Origin: Aeromonas schubertii | Lineage (GTDB): Bacteria; Pseudomonadota; Gammaproteobacteria; Enterobacterales; Aeromonadaceae | NCBI RefSeq assembly: GCF_000820105.1 | Contig: NZ_CDDB01000063.1 | Coordinates: 17,719-81,718 of the forward strand | Direction of reading: 5' to 3' | Length of the DNA stretch: 64,000 nucleotides | Shown here: positions 21,358 to 32,019 of the stretch, piece by piece | Layout of the letters: each line of letters starts with the position of its first letter | How positions within the stretch are numbered: position 1 is the stretch's first letter | Notes under the pieces: generated by a model | The model's input: only the letters and a program-made list of their open reading frames with translations | Told to the model about the DNA's origin: nothing | The model's database searches: none | Position numbers and translations under genes: made by a program

Positions 21358-23217
21358 ATGAGCGTCGACATCAACCACTATCCCAACCTGGCCTTGGCCG
21401 ATACCCCGATCGAGCTGAGATCTCTCCCCCGCGAGCGCCTTCCCCTGCTCTGTAACGAGCTGCGTGAATACCTGCTGCGCTCGGTGAGCCGCTCCAGTGG
21501 CCATCTTGCCTCGGGCCTCGGCACCGTCGAGCTGACGGTGGCCCTGCACTACGTCTACAACACGCCGTTCGATCGCCTGGTGTGGGACGTGGGCCACCAG
21601 GCCTATCCCCACAAGATCCTGACCGGACGACGGGATCGCATGCACACCATCCGCCAGAAGGATGGCCTGCACCCCTTCCCGTGGCGCGGCGAGAGCGAGT
21701 ATGACGTGCTGTCGGTTGGCCACTCCAGCACCTCTATCGGTGCCGCACTGGGCATGGCCGTCGCCGCCGAGGAAGAGGCGCTGGGACGCAAGGTGGTCGC
21801 CATCATTGGCGATGGTGCCCTCACGGCCGGCATGGCCTTCGAGGCCCTCAACCATGCCGGTGACGTGCACAAGGACATGCTGGTCATCCTCAACGATAAC
21901 GAGATGTCCATCTCCGAAAACGTGGGAGCCGTCAACAACAACCTGGCTCGCCTCATGTCCGGCAAGCTCTATACCACGATCCGCGAGGGGGGCAAGAAGG
22001 TGCTCTCCGGCATGCCGCCGGTCAAAGAGCTGGCCAAACGGGCCGAGGAGCACCTCAAGGGGATGGTGGTCCCGGGCACCCTGTTTGAGGAGTTCGGCTT
22101 CAACTACATAGGTCCCATCGACGGTCACGATATCGACGCCCTCATCGAGACCCTGCGCAACATGCGCAGCCTCAAGGGGCCCCAGCTACTGCACGTCAAG
22201 ACCAAGAAGGGCAAGGGTTACGAGCCGGCCGAGAAAGATCCTATCGGCTATCACGGTGTCCCCAAATTTAACCCGGACGAGTGTGCCCTGCCCAAGAGTG
22301 GCGGCCAGCCAAGCTTTTCCGCCATCTTCGGCCAGTGGTTGTGCGACACCGCCGCCCAGGATGAGCGCCTCATCGGCATCACCCCGGCCATGCGCGAAGG
22401 GTCGGGACTGGTCAAGTTCAGCCAGCAGTACCCGGGCCGCTACTTCGACGTGGCCATCGCCGAGCAACATGCGGTCACCTTCGCCGCCGGTCTCGCCATC
22501 GAAGGCAAGAAACCGGTCGTGGCCATCTATTCGAGCTTCCTGCAGCGCGCCTACGATCAGGTGATCCACGACGTGGCCCTGCAGAACCTGCCGGTGCTGT
22601 TTGCCATCGATCGTGCCGGTCTGGTGGGTGCCGATGGTCCGACTCATCAGGGAGCGTTCGATATCGGTTTCCTGCGCACCGTGCCCAACATGGTGATCAT
22701 GACCCCGTCCGACGAGCGTGAGTGCCGCCTGATGCTCTCCACCGGTTATCACCACAATGGCCCGGCTGCGGTGCGCTACCCCCGCGGCTGTGGTACCGGC
22801 ATCGAGGCAGGCCAGGATCTCGAGACCCTGCCCATCGGCAAGGGACACGTCGTGCGTGAAGGGAGCAAGCTGGCCATCCTGGCCTTTGGCACCCTGCTCA
22901 CCCAGGCCCGGATCGCCGCCGAGGCGCTGGACGCCACCCTGGTGGACATGCGTTTCGTCAAGCCGCTGGACGAGGTGCTGCTGCGGGACCTGGCCGCTCG
23001 CCACGAGGTGTTGGTCACGGTCGAGGACAACGCCATTCAGGGCGGCGCCGGCTCGGCGGTCAATGAGTTCCTGATGCGCGAGCGACTGCTGCGCCCCGTA
23101 CTCAATCTGGGTCTGCCTGACCGCTTCGTCGAGCAGGGCACCCAGGAGGAGATCTACGCCCTGCTCGGCCTCGACGGCGACGGTATTCGCATCGCCATCG
23201 AGCGCTACCTGGCCTGA
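21358..23217 (+). CDS. dxs: 1-deoxy-D-xylulose-5-phosphate synthase
   Basis: First enzyme of the MEP isoprenoid pathway: a thiamine-diphosphate enzyme condensing pyruvate with glyceraldehyde-3-phosphate. 619 aa. Visible: [24 protein letters not shown] motif [18 protein letters not shown]...[12 protein letters not shown], and the central transketolase domain [17 protein letters not shown]. It supplies IPP for the ispA product just upstream. A good terminator follows. Confidence 0.97.
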   Translation: MSVDINHYPNLALADTPIELRSLPRERLPLLCNELREYLLRSVSRSSGHLASGLGTVELTVALHYVYNTPFDRLVWDVGHQAYPHKILTGRRDRMHTIRQKDGLHPFPWRGESEYDVLSVGHSSTSIGAALGMAVAAEEEALGRKVVAIIGDGALTAGMAFEALNHAGDVHKDMLVILNDNEMSISENVGAVNNNLARLMSGKLYTTIREGGKKVLSGMPPVKELAKRAEEHLKGMVVPGTLFEEFGFNYIGPIDGHDIDALIETLRNMRSLKGPQLLHVKTKKGKGYEPAEKDPIGYHGVPKFNPDECALPKSGGQPSFSAIFGQWLCDTAAQDERLIGITPAMREGSGLVKFSQQYPGRYFDVAIAEQHAVTFAAGLAIEGKKPVVAIYSSFLQRAYDQVIHDVALQNLPVLFAIDRAGLVGADGPTHQGAFDIGFLRTVPNMVIMTPSDERECRLMLSTGYHHNGPAAVRYPRGCGTGIEAGQDLETLPIGKGHVVREGSKLAILAFGTLLTQARIAAEALDATLVDMRFVKPLDEVLLRDLAARHEVLVTVEDNAIQGGAGSAVNEFLMRERLLRPVLNLGLPDRFVEQGTQEEIYALLGLDGDGIRIAIERYLA

Positions 23218-23235
23218 TTGGCCGGATGTACAAAG

Positions 23236-23259
23236 ACGGGCCCCAAGGGCCCGTTTTTT
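23236..23259 (+). terminator. Terminator of dxs
   Basis: A 7-bp stem (23236-23242 with 23248-23254) followed by six T (23254-23259), 18 bases past the dxs stop. Confidence 0.85.
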
Positions 23260-23268
23260 GATGCCGCC

Positions 23269-24171
23269 TCAGGGCACCCAGTAGTAGGGATGGTCCTCAA
23301 ACCAGGCCAGAATTAGCCCCTTGAAGCGGCGCAGCTTGGCCGGCAAGGGGTGCTGGGGGGCATGCAGCAGATGCAAGGGGTGCAAAGCGCCGTGCCACTC
23401 GGGCAGAACCTGCACCAGACGCCCGGCGGTCAGTGCCTCCTCAACCAGCAGCAACGGCGCCTTGGCAAACCCCACCCCGGCCTCGGCCAGGCGCAGTGCA
23501 CTGCCATAGTGGTTGACCCGCACCGTGCCCTGCACCGTCACCCGCGCCTCTTCCCCCTGACGCAACAGGCACCACTCGTCCCAGGCCGGGTTGCTACCCT
23601 GTAGCAGGCAAGGGTGCGCCGCCAGTTCGAACGGCGTCTGCGGCGCACCGACCCGGGCCAGCAAGGCGGGGCTCGCCACCACCAGATCCTTGAGGCGACC
23701 GATGCGCCGTGCCACCAGGTCCTCCGGTAGCCGCTCCATGGCGCGCAGGGCCAGATCGCTCTGCCCCAGGGAGAGATCCTGAGGAGCATTGCTGAGATCG
23801 AGCTCGAGGCGCACCCGCGGGCAGAGCTCGCCGAAGCGCGCAACCAGATCCGCCACCAGGCGCTCGCCGGTGCTGACCGGCGCGGTGAAACGCAGCACCC
23901 CGCTCTCCTCCTCGGTCAGGGCCCGCACGCTCTGCTCGGCCTGTAGCTTGAGAGCGAAGATCTGCCCCGCCTGGGCATACAGACTCTGGCCGGCCTCCGT
24001 CAGCACCAGGCGGCGAGTGGTGCGCTGCAGCAACTGGGCACAGAGCGAAGCCTCCAGAGCCGTGACATGGCGGCTCAGGGCGCCCTTGCTCACGTCGAGA
24101 GCGTCGGCAGCGGCTGAGAAGCTGCCGTGGCGCACCACCTGATAGAAACTCTCGAGCTGGGCGATATCCAC
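23269..24171 (-). CDS. LysR-family transcriptional regulator
   Basis: LysR-type regulator with an N-terminal winged helix-turn-helix (LESFYQVVRHGSFSAAADAL, SKGALSRHVTALE) and a substrate-binding-like effector domain. I place the start at GTG 24171 (300 aa), with GGAG seven bases upstream; a TTG four codons earlier is the alternative. Divergent from a short-chain dehydrogenase 111 bases away, the usual layout for a LysR regulator and its target. The effector is unknown. Confidence 0.9.
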   Translation of the reverse strand: MDIAQLESFYQVVRHGSFSAAADALDVSKGALSRHVTALEASLCAQLLQRTTRRLVLTEAGQSLYAQAGQIFALKLQAEQSVRALTEEESGVLRFTAPVSTGERLVADLVARFGELCPRVRLELDLSNAPQDLSLGQSDLALRAMERLPEDLVARRIGRLKDLVVASPALLARVGAPQTPFELAAHPCLLQGSNPAWDEWCLLRQGEEARVTVQGTVRVNHYGSALRLAEAGVGFAKAPLLLVEEALTAGRLVQVLPEWHGALHPLHLLHAPQHPLPAKLRRFKGLILAWFEDHPYYWVP

Positions 24172-24282
24172 GATTAACTCCAAATTCGCAACAATGCGTT
24201 CATGTTAAGCGCTTTTTCGCCAAATTGGTTCCTCTATGATGTGGCTCATCCCCGATCGTTCGTCCTCAACATGGAGCTCATC

Positions 24283-24888
24283 ATGAAACGCATCGTCATC
24301 GTCGGCGCCGCCGGCACCCTGGGCCGCGCCGTACACGCGGCACTGGCCGAAGGCAACGAGATCATCACGGTCGGCCGCAGCCGCGGCCAGGAGCGGGTCG
24401 ACATGACCGACAGCCGGGCCTGCCGCGATCTGTTCGCCCGCATCGGACTCTTCGACGCCCTGGTGGTCACCGGCGGTGAGGTGGCTTTCGCGCCACTGAC
24501 CGAGATGAGCGACGCCCAGTGGCAGCACGGCCTCACCAGCAAGCTGATGGGTCAACTCAACCTGACCCGCGCCGCCATCCCGCACCTGCGCGACGCCGGC
24601 TCCATCACCCTGGTGAGCGGCATCCTGAGCGACGAACCCATCGCATCTGGCAGCAGTGCCTGTACCATCAATGGCGCCATCAACCACTTCGTGCAGGCCG
24701 CCGCCTGCGAGCTGCCGCGAGGCCTGCGCATCAATGCAGTGAGCCCGACCGTGCTGAGCGAGTCGATGGACAAATACGCCTCCTTCTTCCCGGGGTTTGT
24801 GCCGGTGCCGGCCGAGCGGGTGGCCCAGGCCTACCGCAAATCCGTGCTCGGGATCCAGAGCGGGCGCGTCTACCCCGTATTTGGATAA
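24283..24888 (+). CDS. Short-chain dehydrogenase/reductase
   Basis: Rossmann-fold oxidoreductase of 201 aa, on the short side for classical SDRs. The glycine-rich cofactor loop is VGAAGTLGRA at the N-terminus. Ser follows TLVSGIL and the usual YxxxK is replaced: the matching region reads ACTINGAINHF, so the catalytic Tyr and Lys appear absent. Similar Tyr-less SDR-like proteins exist, so activity should not be assumed. GGAG is seven bases before ATG 24283. Divergent from the LysR gene, which probably controls it. Confidence 0.8.
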   Translation: MKRIVIVGAAGTLGRAVHAALAEGNEIITVGRSRGQERVDMTDSRACRDLFARIGLFDALVVTGGEVAFAPLTEMSDAQWQHGLTSKLMGQLNLTRAAIPHLRDAGSITLVSGILSDEPIASGSSACTINGAINHFVQAAACELPRGLRINAVSPTVLSESMDKYASFFPGFVPVPAERVAQAYRKSVLGIQSGRVYPVFG

Positions 24889-24890
24889 TG

Positions 24891-24920
24891 AAAAGGGGCC
24901 TCCCGGTGGAGGCCCCCTTA
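24891..24920 (+). terminator. Terminator between SDR gene and purC
   Basis: A 9-bp stem (24895-24903 with 24908-24916), 4-base loop, then CTTATT. The A4 on the left gives a short U tract for the convergent purC transcript as well. Confidence 0.65.
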
Positions 24921-24963
24921 TTGTCACAAAAAAGGCAAACGTTTGAATCTAAACGCCAAAAAA

Positions 24964-26064
24964 TCACTCGATGAGGCCGTAACCGGTCAACACCTCGATG
25001 ATCTCCTGCTTGGGGTTGGTGCTCAGGGCGATCGGGTGGCCCACCACCTTCTCGGCGATGCCGAGGTAGGTGCGAGAGATATCCATCATCACCTCGACCG
25101 GCAGCTTGTTGTTGTGTGCCAGGGCGAAACGCTCCTCCATCCGGTTCTTGTTGAGCAGGATGTCCGAGTCCGGGAAGTGGGTCAGCAGCCACTGACGGAA
25201 GCCCTCCTTGGACTGTTCGATGATTTGGCCGTCCCGATGGGCCGCGCCGTCCCAGATACGGGAGCTGTCGGGGGTACCCACCTCATCCATGTAGATGAGC
25301 TTCTCGTTGCCGGCGGCATCGGTCACATAACCAAACTCGAACTTGGTATCGACGAAGATCTGATCCAGCCTGGCCAGCGCCTCGGCAATCACCCCAAACC
25401 CTTCCTTGAGCAGGGTCTCATAACGGTCGATATCGGCCGGTGAGCGGAAGCCGAAGGCCCGATAGTGGCGCTCCAGATCGGCGCGGGAGACGTTGACATC
25501 ATCGGCCTCGGGCACCCCTTCCAGACCGGTCAGGATCCCCTTGGTGGAGGGGGTGATGAGGATCTCGGGCAGCTTCTGATCCTTCTTGAGTCCCTCGGGA
25601 AGGGTGATGCCGCAAAATTCCCGCTCCCCACTCTGGTAAGCACGCCACATGGAGCCCGTGATGTACTGGCGGGCGATCGCCTCGACACGTACCGGAGTGG
25701 CCTGTTGCACGATCCAGACGAAAGGATGGGGAATGTCGAGAATATGGCTGTCGGCCAGCCCCTGCTCACGGAACAACCTGAACCAGTGGCTGGAGATGGC
25801 GTTGAGCGCGGCGCCCTTGCCAGGTACACCCGCCAGCCCCTCTTCTCCCTGCCAGATACAGTCGAAGGCGGAGATGCGATCGCTGATCACCATGATGGCC
25901 AGTGGCGTGTCGGCCGGCACATCGTAGCCTCTGTCACGGATCAGACGGGCGCTGTCGGCAGCCGTCAGCCAGTAGACGCTGCGCACCTTGCCGGAGTGAA
26001 CGGGGCGCTCGGTGCGGATCGGCAGATCATCGTTTACCGCGAGTACTTGGTCTGCAAGAGTCAT
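24964..26064 (-). CDS. purC: Phosphoribosylaminoimidazole-succinocarboxamide synthase
   Basis: SAICAR synthetase, which ligates aspartate to CAIR in purine synthesis. 366 aa from ATG 26064 ([15 protein letters not shown]), the long form typical of Vibrio and relatives rather than the 237-aa E. coli form. Motifs: [34 protein letters not shown] and [13 protein letters not shown]. The Shine-Dalgarno AGGA is 13 bases upstream, a little far. Downstream of dapA-bamC as in E. coli, but behind a terminator. Confidence 0.94.
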   Translation of the reverse strand: MTLADQVLAVNDDLPIRTERPVHSGKVRSVYWLTAADSARLIRDRGYDVPADTPLAIMVISDRISAFDCIWQGEEGLAGVPGKGAALNAISSHWFRLFREQGLADSHILDIPHPFVWIVQQATPVRVEAIARQYITGSMWRAYQSGEREFCGITLPEGLKKDQKLPEILITPSTKGILTGLEGVPEADDVNVSRADLERHYRAFGFRSPADIDRYETLLKEGFGVIAEALARLDQIFVDTKFEFGYVTDAAGNEKLIYMDEVGTPDSSRIWDGAAHRDGQIIEQSKEGFRQWLLTHFPDSDILLNKNRMEERFALAHNNKLPVEVMMDISRTYLGIAEKVVGHPIALSTNPKQEIIEVLTGYGLIE

Positions 26065-26096
26065 GGTTGATAACACTTCCTGTTGTGGGGGGATAA

Positions 26097-26121
26097 CAAA
26101 ACAGGGGCACAAGGCCCCTGT
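26097..26121 (-). terminator. Terminator of bamC
   Basis: An 8-bp stem (26101-26108 with 26114-26121) followed on the minus strand by TTTGTTAT, immediately past the bamC stop and before purC. Confidence 0.75.
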
Positions 26122-26124
26122 TTC

Positions 26125-27240
26125 TTATTCGGTTTTGTCTGCCACGGCCTTGGCGAAGGCCTTGGAGAGGGTGATGTGCATCTGCGACACCACACTCGAT
26201 TTGACCGGCTTCTTGTCCTTGTCAAAGAGAGTGATGGAGGTCTTGCCCCCGGCCATCTCTCCAAGCTGGAAGCGGTATTTGCCCTCTTCGAGGTTGAACG
26301 GTTCGGCGCCCACCTCCTGCCAGAACGCCTTGCCCGGATCCTCGTACTCGACATCGATCCAGCCCAGGGACTGTTGGGTGTCCTTGATGGTAAAGCCGTA
26401 ACGGGGCAGCAGTCGATTGATGCGTTGCCACACCAGCTCGAAAGAGGCATCGGCAACCCAGGCACTCAGCTCGTTATTGTCAAAGCCGAGCTCGAGTCCC
26501 ATACCGACGGCGGCCTTGTGCTGCTCACGGCTCTTGAGTTGCTGGTCATAGTAGAGGCTGAACTGGTTGAGGGCGCGCACCGCATAGCGACGCGCCTCGT
26601 CCTGGCTCAGGCCGCTGCTCTTCTCACCGTCCATCTCCTCTTCATGCTGCAGCACGCGCACGGAGACATTGACCGAGTGACGAACCTCATCACGCTTGAG
26701 GGTAAAGAGGTAACGCTGGCGGATCTGATAGTCCTCATCCTCTTCACCCCAGCCATCGAGGGCGGCGGTATTGGTGAACCAGCCGGTCTCCAGGGTGCCT
26801 GCATTGCGGTCCAGATTCTCGGTGGTTACACCAAACTTGGCGAGGAAGTTCATCAGGAAGGCCCAGGCATCGGAGCCCACATCCTGAGAGGTGCTCAGGG
26901 CGTAGTAGGCGATGGTGGGCTCGCTGGCACCCTGCACGATCTGGCTGCCCGGAACCACGGTCAGCAGCTGGGCTGGCGGACGCACATCGACCTTGGCCCC
27001 TGTGGCTCCGTCGCGGCTCGACTCGGGGAGCGGAGGAACATCATAGTCGCTGGTGAAGCGGGGGGATTGCAGGCCTGCCGGGATGAGGAAGGCGCGGCCT
27101 TCCAGCTTGGCCTCCTCATACTCGAAACCGCGATTGGCCATCTTCCGATCCTGCGGGCTGCTGCAGGCAGCCAGCACGGCCATGCTGATGACGCCCAGGG
27201 TCAGGCGTGCAGCGCGTACTCTTCCGTTTGCTTTAGACAC
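26125..27240 (-). CDS. bamC: Outer membrane protein assembly factor BamC
   Basis: Lipoprotein of the BAM complex that inserts beta-barrel proteins into the outer membrane. About 371 aa. The signal ends in lipobox VLAAC with the acylated Cys at about residue 26. The two helix-grip domains typical of NlpB/BamC follow. Start choice: GTG 27240, overlapping the dapA stop by 8 bases; an in-frame TTG (27246) is the alternative. Follows dapA as in E. coli. Confidence 0.93.
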   Translation of the reverse strand: MSKANGRVRAARLTLGVISMAVLAACSSPQDRKMANRGFEYEEAKLEGRAFLIPAGLQSPRFTSDYDVPPLPESSRDGATGAKVDVRPPAQLLTVVPGSQIVQGASEPTIAYYALSTSQDVGSDAWAFLMNFLAKFGVTTENLDRNAGTLETGWFTNTAALDGWGEEDEDYQIRQRYLFTLKRDEVRHSVNVSVRVLQHEEEMDGEKSSGLSQDEARRYAVRALNQFSLYYDQQLKSREQHKAAVGMGLELGFDNNELSAWVADASFELVWQRINRLLPRYGFTIKDTQQSLGWIDVEYEDPGKAFWQEVGAEPFNLEEGKYRFQLGEMAGGKTSITLFDKDKKPVKSSVVSQMHITLSKAFAKAVADKTE

Positions 27241-28120
27241 TCGCAATCAACTCCGCACTCTTCAGGGCCTGACGCATCGCTACCTCCCCCTCCGGGGTCA
27301 GTTCGGTGAGCGGCAGGCGTAGGGTGGCCGAGGCGATCAGATCGAGCTGGGCACAGGCCCACTTGACCGGGATCGGGCTCGGTTCGATAAACAGGGTCCG
27401 GTGCAGCGGCATCAACCTCAGGTTGATGGCTTGAGCCACATCGGCTTCCTTGGCCAGGGCGGCGCGACACATGTCGGCCATCAGGACCGCGGCAATATTG
27501 GTGGTGACGGAAATAACACCGTCACCGCCTTGCAGCATGAAATCACATCCGGTCGCATCATCGCCACTGTAGAGGGCAAAATCGGCACCACACAGTTCAC
27601 GCAGCAGGGGCGTGCGATCCAGATCGCCAGTGGCCTCCTTGAGGCCGATAATACCGGACTGGCTGGCCAGACGCCCCACCGTCTCCGGCTTGAGATCACA
27701 GCCGGTACGGCCGGGCACATTATAAAGGATCTGGGGCAGACCACTAGCGTCGGCGATGGCGCAATAGTGGCGATAGAGCCCCTCCTGGGTGGGCTTGTTG
27801 TAGTAGGGGGTGACGCTGAGACCGGCCACCACGCCGCTCTGTTCGAAACGACGGGCCAGCGCGATGGCGTGGGCTGTGTTGTTGGAGCCGCAGCCGGCGA
27901 TGACCGGAATGCGACCCGCCGCAAGCTCGACACAGCGCTCGACGACGGCGATGTGCTCATCCTGGGTCAGGGTCACCGACTCGCCGGTAGTACCGACGGC
28001 AACAATGGCGCTGGTGCCGCTTGCCACATGATATTCAACCAGACGTGAAAGGCTGGACCAGTCCACCTCACCCGTGGGGGACATGGGGGTGACAAGGGCA
28101 ACGATACTACCGCGCAACAT
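27233..28120 (-). CDS. dapA: 4-hydroxy-tetrahydrodipicolinate synthase
   Basis: First committed step of lysine and diaminopimelate synthesis, condensing pyruvate with aspartate semialdehyde. 295 aa. Schiff-base lysine in [11 protein letters not shown], the tyrosine of [12 protein letters not shown]-type loop, GTTGES and [14 protein letters not shown]. In E. coli lysine inhibits the enzyme. Divergent from gcvR and overlapping bamC by 8 bases. Confidence 0.96.
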   Translation of the reverse strand: MLRGSIVALVTPMSPTGEVDWSSLSRLVEYHVASGTSAIVAVGTTGESVTLTQDEHIAVVERCVELAAGRIPVIAGCGSNNTAHAIALARRFEQSGVVAGLSVTPYYNKPTQEGLYRHYCAIADASGLPQILYNVPGRTGCDLKPETVGRLASQSGIIGLKEATGDLDRTPLLRELCGADFALYSGDDATGCDFMLQGGDGVISVTTNIAAVLMADMCRAALAKEADVAQAINLRLMPLHRTLFIEPSPIPVKWACAQLDLIASATLRLPLTELTPEGEVAMRQALKSAELIASV

Positions 28121-28235
28121 GGGTTTTTCTCCTGAAATTCAGGGCCGTAATGGTAAGGTGCGCCCGTTGCAAAAACAAGGAGCCCCCACCGCAAGCGTGA
28201 TACCATGGCGCAAATTTCAGGACGAGAGATGACCC

Positions 28236-28769
28236 ATGACCCACTACCTGGTAGTGACCGCCATCGGCACCGACAGGCCCGGCATCGTCAATGAAGTGAC
28301 CCGCCATGTGACCGACTGTGGCTGCAACATAGTCGACAGCCGGCTGGGGATCTTCGGACAGGAGTTCACCTTTATCATGCTGCTGTCAGGTGACTGGAAC
28401 AGCCTGATGCAGCTCGAGATCACCCTTCCCCTGCGCAGTCAGGAGTGGGATCTCATCACCATGATGAAACGCACCGAGCGCCATCAACCCCGCGATTATC
28501 CCCTCTCGGCCGAAGCCGAAATACTGCTGAGGGACGAACCCGGCATCGTTTCACGCTGTACACGCCACTTCAGCGACCAGGGCTGGGACATCCACGCCAT
28601 GCAATCGGAGACGCTGGAGCAAGCCCCCTATAACCTGCTCAAGATCCACTTCGAACTCAAACTGGCCAATGATGCAGAGCTCTCCTCCCATGAAACCGGG
28701 TTTGCCGACTTCTGTCGTACTCTGGGAGCCGAGTCCTTCCACATCACCTTCAATCAGCGCCGCCCCTGA
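28236..28769 (+). CDS. gcvR: Glycine cleavage system repressor GcvR
   Basis: Tandem ACT-domain protein that in E. coli binds GcvA and prevents activation of the gcv operon when glycine is low. 177 aa, with the first ACT domain at about 4-75 (VVTAIGTDRPGIVNEVTRHV) and the second at about 92-170 (DEPGIVSRCTRHFSDQGWDIHAM). Located between dapA and bcp exactly as in E. coli. Confidence 0.92.
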   Translation: MTHYLVVTAIGTDRPGIVNEVTRHVTDCGCNIVDSRLGIFGQEFTFIMLLSGDWNSLMQLEITLPLRSQEWDLITMMKRTERHQPRDYPLSAEAEILLRDEPGIVSRCTRHFSDQGWDIHAMQSETLEQAPYNLLKIHFELKLANDAELSSHETGFADFCRTLGAESFHITFNQRRP

Positions 28770-28792
28770 GGGGCACACACCAAGGAGCAACC

Positions 28793-29257
28793 ATGCCGAT
28801 GCTGCAAGCCGGAGCCCAGGCTCCCGATTTCACCCTGCCCAACCAGAATGGCGAGCTCGTTTCCCTCTCGGATCTGCGCGGCAAGAGAGTGCTGATCTAC
28901 TTCTATCCCAAGGCGATGACCCCGGGTTGTACCACCCAGGCCTGTGGACTGCGCGATGTGCAAGGCGAGCTGGCAGCCCACAATCTGGTGGTCCTCGGCA
29001 TCAGCACCGACAGCCCCGCCCGCCTCAAGAAATTCGAGCTGCGCGATGGTCTCAACTTCACCCTGCTGGCCGACGAGGATCACGCCGTCGCCGATGCCTT
29101 TGGGGTCTGGGGCCCCAAGAAGTTTATGGGTAAGGAGTACGACGGCCTGCACCGTATCAGCTTCCTGCTCGACGAGCAGGGGCAAATAGCCCATGTCTTC
29201 AACAAGTTCAAAACCAGTGACCACCATCAGGTGGTACTGACTCACCTGGCAGGTTAA
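28793..29257 (+). CDS. bcp: Thioredoxin-dependent thiol peroxidase (BCP/PrxQ)
   Basis: Peroxiredoxin that reduces hydrogen peroxide and organic hydroperoxides using thioredoxin. 154 aa; peroxidatic Cys46 and resolving Cys51 in MTPGCTTQACGLRD, the PrxQ five-residue spacing. Downstream of gcvR with AAGGAG before the ATG. Confidence 0.95.
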   Translation: MPMLQAGAQAPDFTLPNQNGELVSLSDLRGKRVLIYFYPKAMTPGCTTQACGLRDVQGELAAHNLVVLGISTDSPARLKKFELRDGLNFTLLADEDHAVADAFGVWGPKKFMGKEYDGLHRISFLLDEQGQIAHVFNKFKTSDHHQVVLTHLAG

Positions 29258-29517
29258 GCCCGGATAATAACGGGGCCGGCATAAGCCGGCCCCGTTACGG
29301 TGTCGCCACATCAATCGGATGCAGAAGAGGTGCCTTGGTGGTTCACTTCGGCGACGAAGACAGTTTCGTTTGTGTCAGGCTCTGTTGCAATCCCCCTCCC
29401 GCACGATTAATTCATCACCCCTCTCTCCCAACTCGCGCCCCTGGCGACCCAGATCAAAAAATTCATTCTATATATGAGTTAACGTGCCCTCAGACTCTTT
29501 GATACGCGAGAAACACC
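29258..29517. other. Intergenic region between bcp and yfbU
   Basis: A perfect 13-bp inverted repeat with 4-base loop (29268-29280 with 29285-29297) follows bcp but has no U tract, so it may be an RNA 3'-end stabiliser rather than an intrinsic terminator. Further on is an AT-rich stretch (about 29455-29480), probably the yfbU promoter. I see no gene here. Confidence 0.5.
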
Positions 29518-30018
29518 ATGAACATGAGCCCCTCCGAGCGCCTCATCCTCTGCAATCAGTACGAGATCCTGGCCAAGCTCAACCCCGAGCAGGCCCCTGC
29601 CTATCTGCGTGCCAAGACCATCGTCGAGCGTGGCTACGGCCTCCAGCTACAGGATCTTGGGAAGAGCCTGGGGCAGCTGAGCCGGGAGAGCTGCCAGGAG
29701 GTGATCGACACCCTGGAGATGCATCACGCCATGGCGGTCTCCTGGGAAAACCTCGCCAGCGAGGAGCAGAGCGAATTCCCGCAGGCGCGTCTGCGCTTCA
29801 TCGGTTACAGCCGCAGCCACGAGGGCGAGCTGTGTGACTACGTCTGCTTCCTGCTCGAAGTGGAGAAACGCTTCCCTGAGGTCGATTGCCCCTGTGAATC
29901 GCTTTCCAGTGATGTGGCCATGCGTGGCAAGTATCAGCGCATGCTCGCCGCATGGAGTGAATGCCCGCGCCAGTACAAGCTTTCGGTACAGGAGCTGAGA
30001 AAAATCCTCAATGCCTGA
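29518..30018 (+). CDS. yfbU: YfbU family protein
   Basis: Conserved soluble protein of unknown function (UPF0304). 166 aa with the family marks SERLILCNQYEIL near the start, IVERGYGLQL, MHHAMAVSWENL and the C-terminal KYQRMLAAW.ECPRQYKLS. Paired with yfbV and ackA-pta as in E. coli. The start is ATG 29518 with a weak GCGAGAA site. Confidence 0.92.
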   Translation: MNMSPSERLILCNQYEILAKLNPEQAPAYLRAKTIVERGYGLQLQDLGKSLGQLSRESCQEVIDTLEMHHAMAVSWENLASEEQSEFPQARLRFIGYSRSHEGELCDYVCFLLEVEKRFPEVDCPCESLSSDVAMRGKYQRMLAAWSECPRQYKLSVQELRKILNA

Positions 30019-30030
30019 TCGGGATCAGCA

Positions 30031-30053
30031 AAGGCGCCTGCGGGCGCCTTTAT
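30031..30053 (+). terminator. Weak terminator between yfbU and yfbV
   Basis: An 8-bp stem (30031-30038 with 30043-30050), loop TGCG, then TAT only. It lies between convergent genes and may serve both. Confidence 0.45.
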
Positions 30054-30068
30054 GCTAAACGGGTTGAC

Positions 30069-30503
30069 TCATTCGTAGAGAAATGAGCTGTCGAGCTTGT
30101 CGAAGGCCGCCTTGAGCGTTTCGGCCAGCTCCTGGTAGCGGGGAGAATCGACGGCCCGTCGCCGGCAACCCTGCTCGCTCATGCGGCCATTGATCTCACG
30201 ATACCAGTGAGCCAAAGAGGGTGGCAGAGGGGTTACCGCACGCCGGCCGAGCCAGTAGTAACCCTGCAGCGGCATACTCAGCATGAAGATAAGAGAGGTG
30301 AGAACAGAGGGCCAATAAGAGGCATCCCCGAACTGGTACTGCAGCATCAGGCAGATCACGACCACGGGGGGCAGCACCCTGGCACCAAATTCGATGGCGT
30401 GAATGACCCGGTTTTCCGGGAAGAGGGGATTCAGCTCGGGACGACGGGGCCACACGGCCAGATAGCGTCGACCAAGCTGTAATTTACTTCCAAAAAGATC
30501 CAT
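30069..30503 (-). CDS. yfbV: YfbV family membrane protein
   Basis: UPF0208 inner-membrane protein; in E. coli it has been linked to insulating the Ter macrodomain. 144 aa from ATG 30503, with GAGGAG seven bases upstream; a GTG one codon earlier is also open. Two membrane helices at about residues 43-60 and 67-86 follow a conserved MDLFGSKLQLGRRYLAVWP opening. Divergent from ackA. Confidence 0.92.
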   Translation of the reverse strand: MDLFGSKLQLGRRYLAVWPRRPELNPLFPENRVIHAIEFGARVLPPVVVICLMLQYQFGDASYWPSVLTSLIFMLSMPLQGYYWLGRRAVTPLPPSLAHWYREINGRMSEQGCRRRAVDSPRYQELAETLKAAFDKLDSSFLYE

Positions 30504-30506
30504 CAC

Positions 30507-30800
30507 CTGGCTCCTCTATGTCGACCAAACCACCACTTAAATCGCAAAACCTCAACTTTTTTTGATGTAAGCCAACAATGATTGAGGATGACTTTGTTAT
30601 TTTCCAACAAACAGGTTATCCTTTATGCGCCTTTTTTTGCGTGTCGGCCACGCCGTTCACGCTGTCATCGGAGCCTTGCTATCACTATACAAGGCGAAGG
30701 CCGAAAAATGCCAACTCTCCCGATGACCAACACCTGAACCGTCAGTCGCCCCGCGCCCGAGTCGGACGCCTGTATAACCATTCTGCGATAGGATTAATTC
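30507..30800. promoter_or_regulatory. yfbV/ackA divergent control region
   Basis: 294 bases between divergent start codons. It contains an AT-rich tract at about 30540-30640. TTGAT-N4-GCCAA is only a partial match to an FNR site, and no -35/-10 pair is strong enough to name. AGGA lies ahead of the ackA ATG. Confidence 0.35.
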
Positions 30801-32003
30801 ATGAGTAAGCTGGTTCTTGTTCTTAACTGTGGCAGCTCTTCCCTGAAATTCGCCGTCATCGACGCCAACACCGGTGATGACCTGCTCTCCGGCCTGGCCG
30901 AGTGCTTCAACCTGGCGGATGCCCGCATCAAGTGGAAGCTCAACGGTGAGAAGGGCAACGCCGAACTGGGAGCCGGTGCCGCTCACCAGGAAGCCCTGGA
31001 CTTCATCGTTCACAAGATCCTGCCGCTCAACCCCGAGTTGGCCAAGAACCTGGTTGCCATCGGCCATCGTGTCGTGCACGGCGGCGAGCGCTTCACCTCG
31101 TCCGTGGTGATCTGTGACGACGTCATTGCCGGCATCGAAGCCGCCATCCCCTATGCGCCGCTGCACAACCCGGCTCACCTGATCGGCATCCGTGCCGCCA
31201 TGAAGGTATTCCCCGAGCTGGCCGACAAGAACGTGGCCGTGTTCGACACCGCCTTCCACCAGACCATGCCGGAAGAGGCCTTCCTGTACGCCCTGCCGTA
31301 CAAGCTCTACAAAGAGAACGGCATCCGTCGCTATGGCGCCCACGGCACCAGCCACTACTACATCAGCCTGGAAGCGGCCAAGCAGCTGAACAAGCCGGTT
31401 TCCGATCTGAACATCATCAACTGCCACCTGGGCAACGGCGGCTCCGTCTGTGCCATCAAGAATGGCCAGTCCGTCGACACCTCCATGGGTCTGACCCCGC
31501 TGGAAGGCCTGGTGATGGGTACCCGTTCCGGTGATATCGATCCGGCCATCATCTTCTTCCTGCACGACAAGCTGGGCATGAGCGTCGATCAGATCAATGC
31601 CATGCTGACCAAGGAGTCCGGCCTGCTGGGTCTGACCGAAGTGACCTCCGACTGCCGTTTCGTTGAAGACAACTACGACAGCAAGGAAGAAGCCAAGCGC
31701 GCCATGGATGTCTACTGCTACCGTCTGGCCAAGTACATTGGTGCCTACGCCGCCGCCATGGACGGTCGTCTGGACGCCGTAGTCTTCACCGGTGGCATCG
31801 GCGAGAACTCCGCTCCGATCCGCGAGATCACCCTGGGCAAGCTGGGCCTGCTGGGCTTCGACGTCGACCACGACGCCAACCTGGCCGCCCGCTTCGGCAA
31901 GGGTGGCGAGATCACCAAGGCCGGCTCCACCAAGGCCCTGGTCATCCCGACCAACGAGGAGTGGGTCATCGCCCACGATGCGCTGGAACTGGTCGGCGCC
32001 TAA
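30801..32003 (+). CDS. ackA: Acetate kinase
   Basis: Interconverts acetyl phosphate + ADP and acetate + ATP in the overflow and fermentation branch. 400 aa; ASKHA fold with [14 protein letters not shown] at the N-terminus, [10 protein letters not shown], the catalytic region [19 protein letters not shown] and the FTGGIGENS loop. Followed by pta after 70 bases that include a hairpin. Confidence 0.98.
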   Translation: MSKLVLVLNCGSSSLKFAVIDANTGDDLLSGLAECFNLADARIKWKLNGEKGNAELGAGAAHQEALDFIVHKILPLNPELAKNLVAIGHRVVHGGERFTSSVVICDDVIAGIEAAIPYAPLHNPAHLIGIRAAMKVFPELADKNVAVFDTAFHQTMPEEAFLYALPYKLYKENGIRRYGAHGTSHYYISLEAAKQLNKPVSDLNIINCHLGNGGSVCAIKNGQSVDTSMGLTPLEGLVMGTRSGDIDPAIIFFLHDKLGMSVDQINAMLTKESGLLGLTEVTSDCRFVEDNYDSKEEAKRAMDVYCYRLAKYIGAYAAAMDGRLDAVVFTGGIGENSAPIREITLGKLGLLGFDVDHDANLAARFGKGGEITKAGSTKALVIPTNEEWVIAHDALELVGA

Positions 32004-32019
32004 GATTTAGCTGTAATGC

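Noticed and set aside
29268-29297. 13-bp inverted repeat after bcp as an intrinsic terminator
   Set aside because: No U tract on either strand; recorded only as a hairpin.
30558-30573. FNR-like site TTGAT-N4-GCCAA before ackA
   Set aside because: Only 7 of 10 consensus positions and no well-placed promoter beside it.
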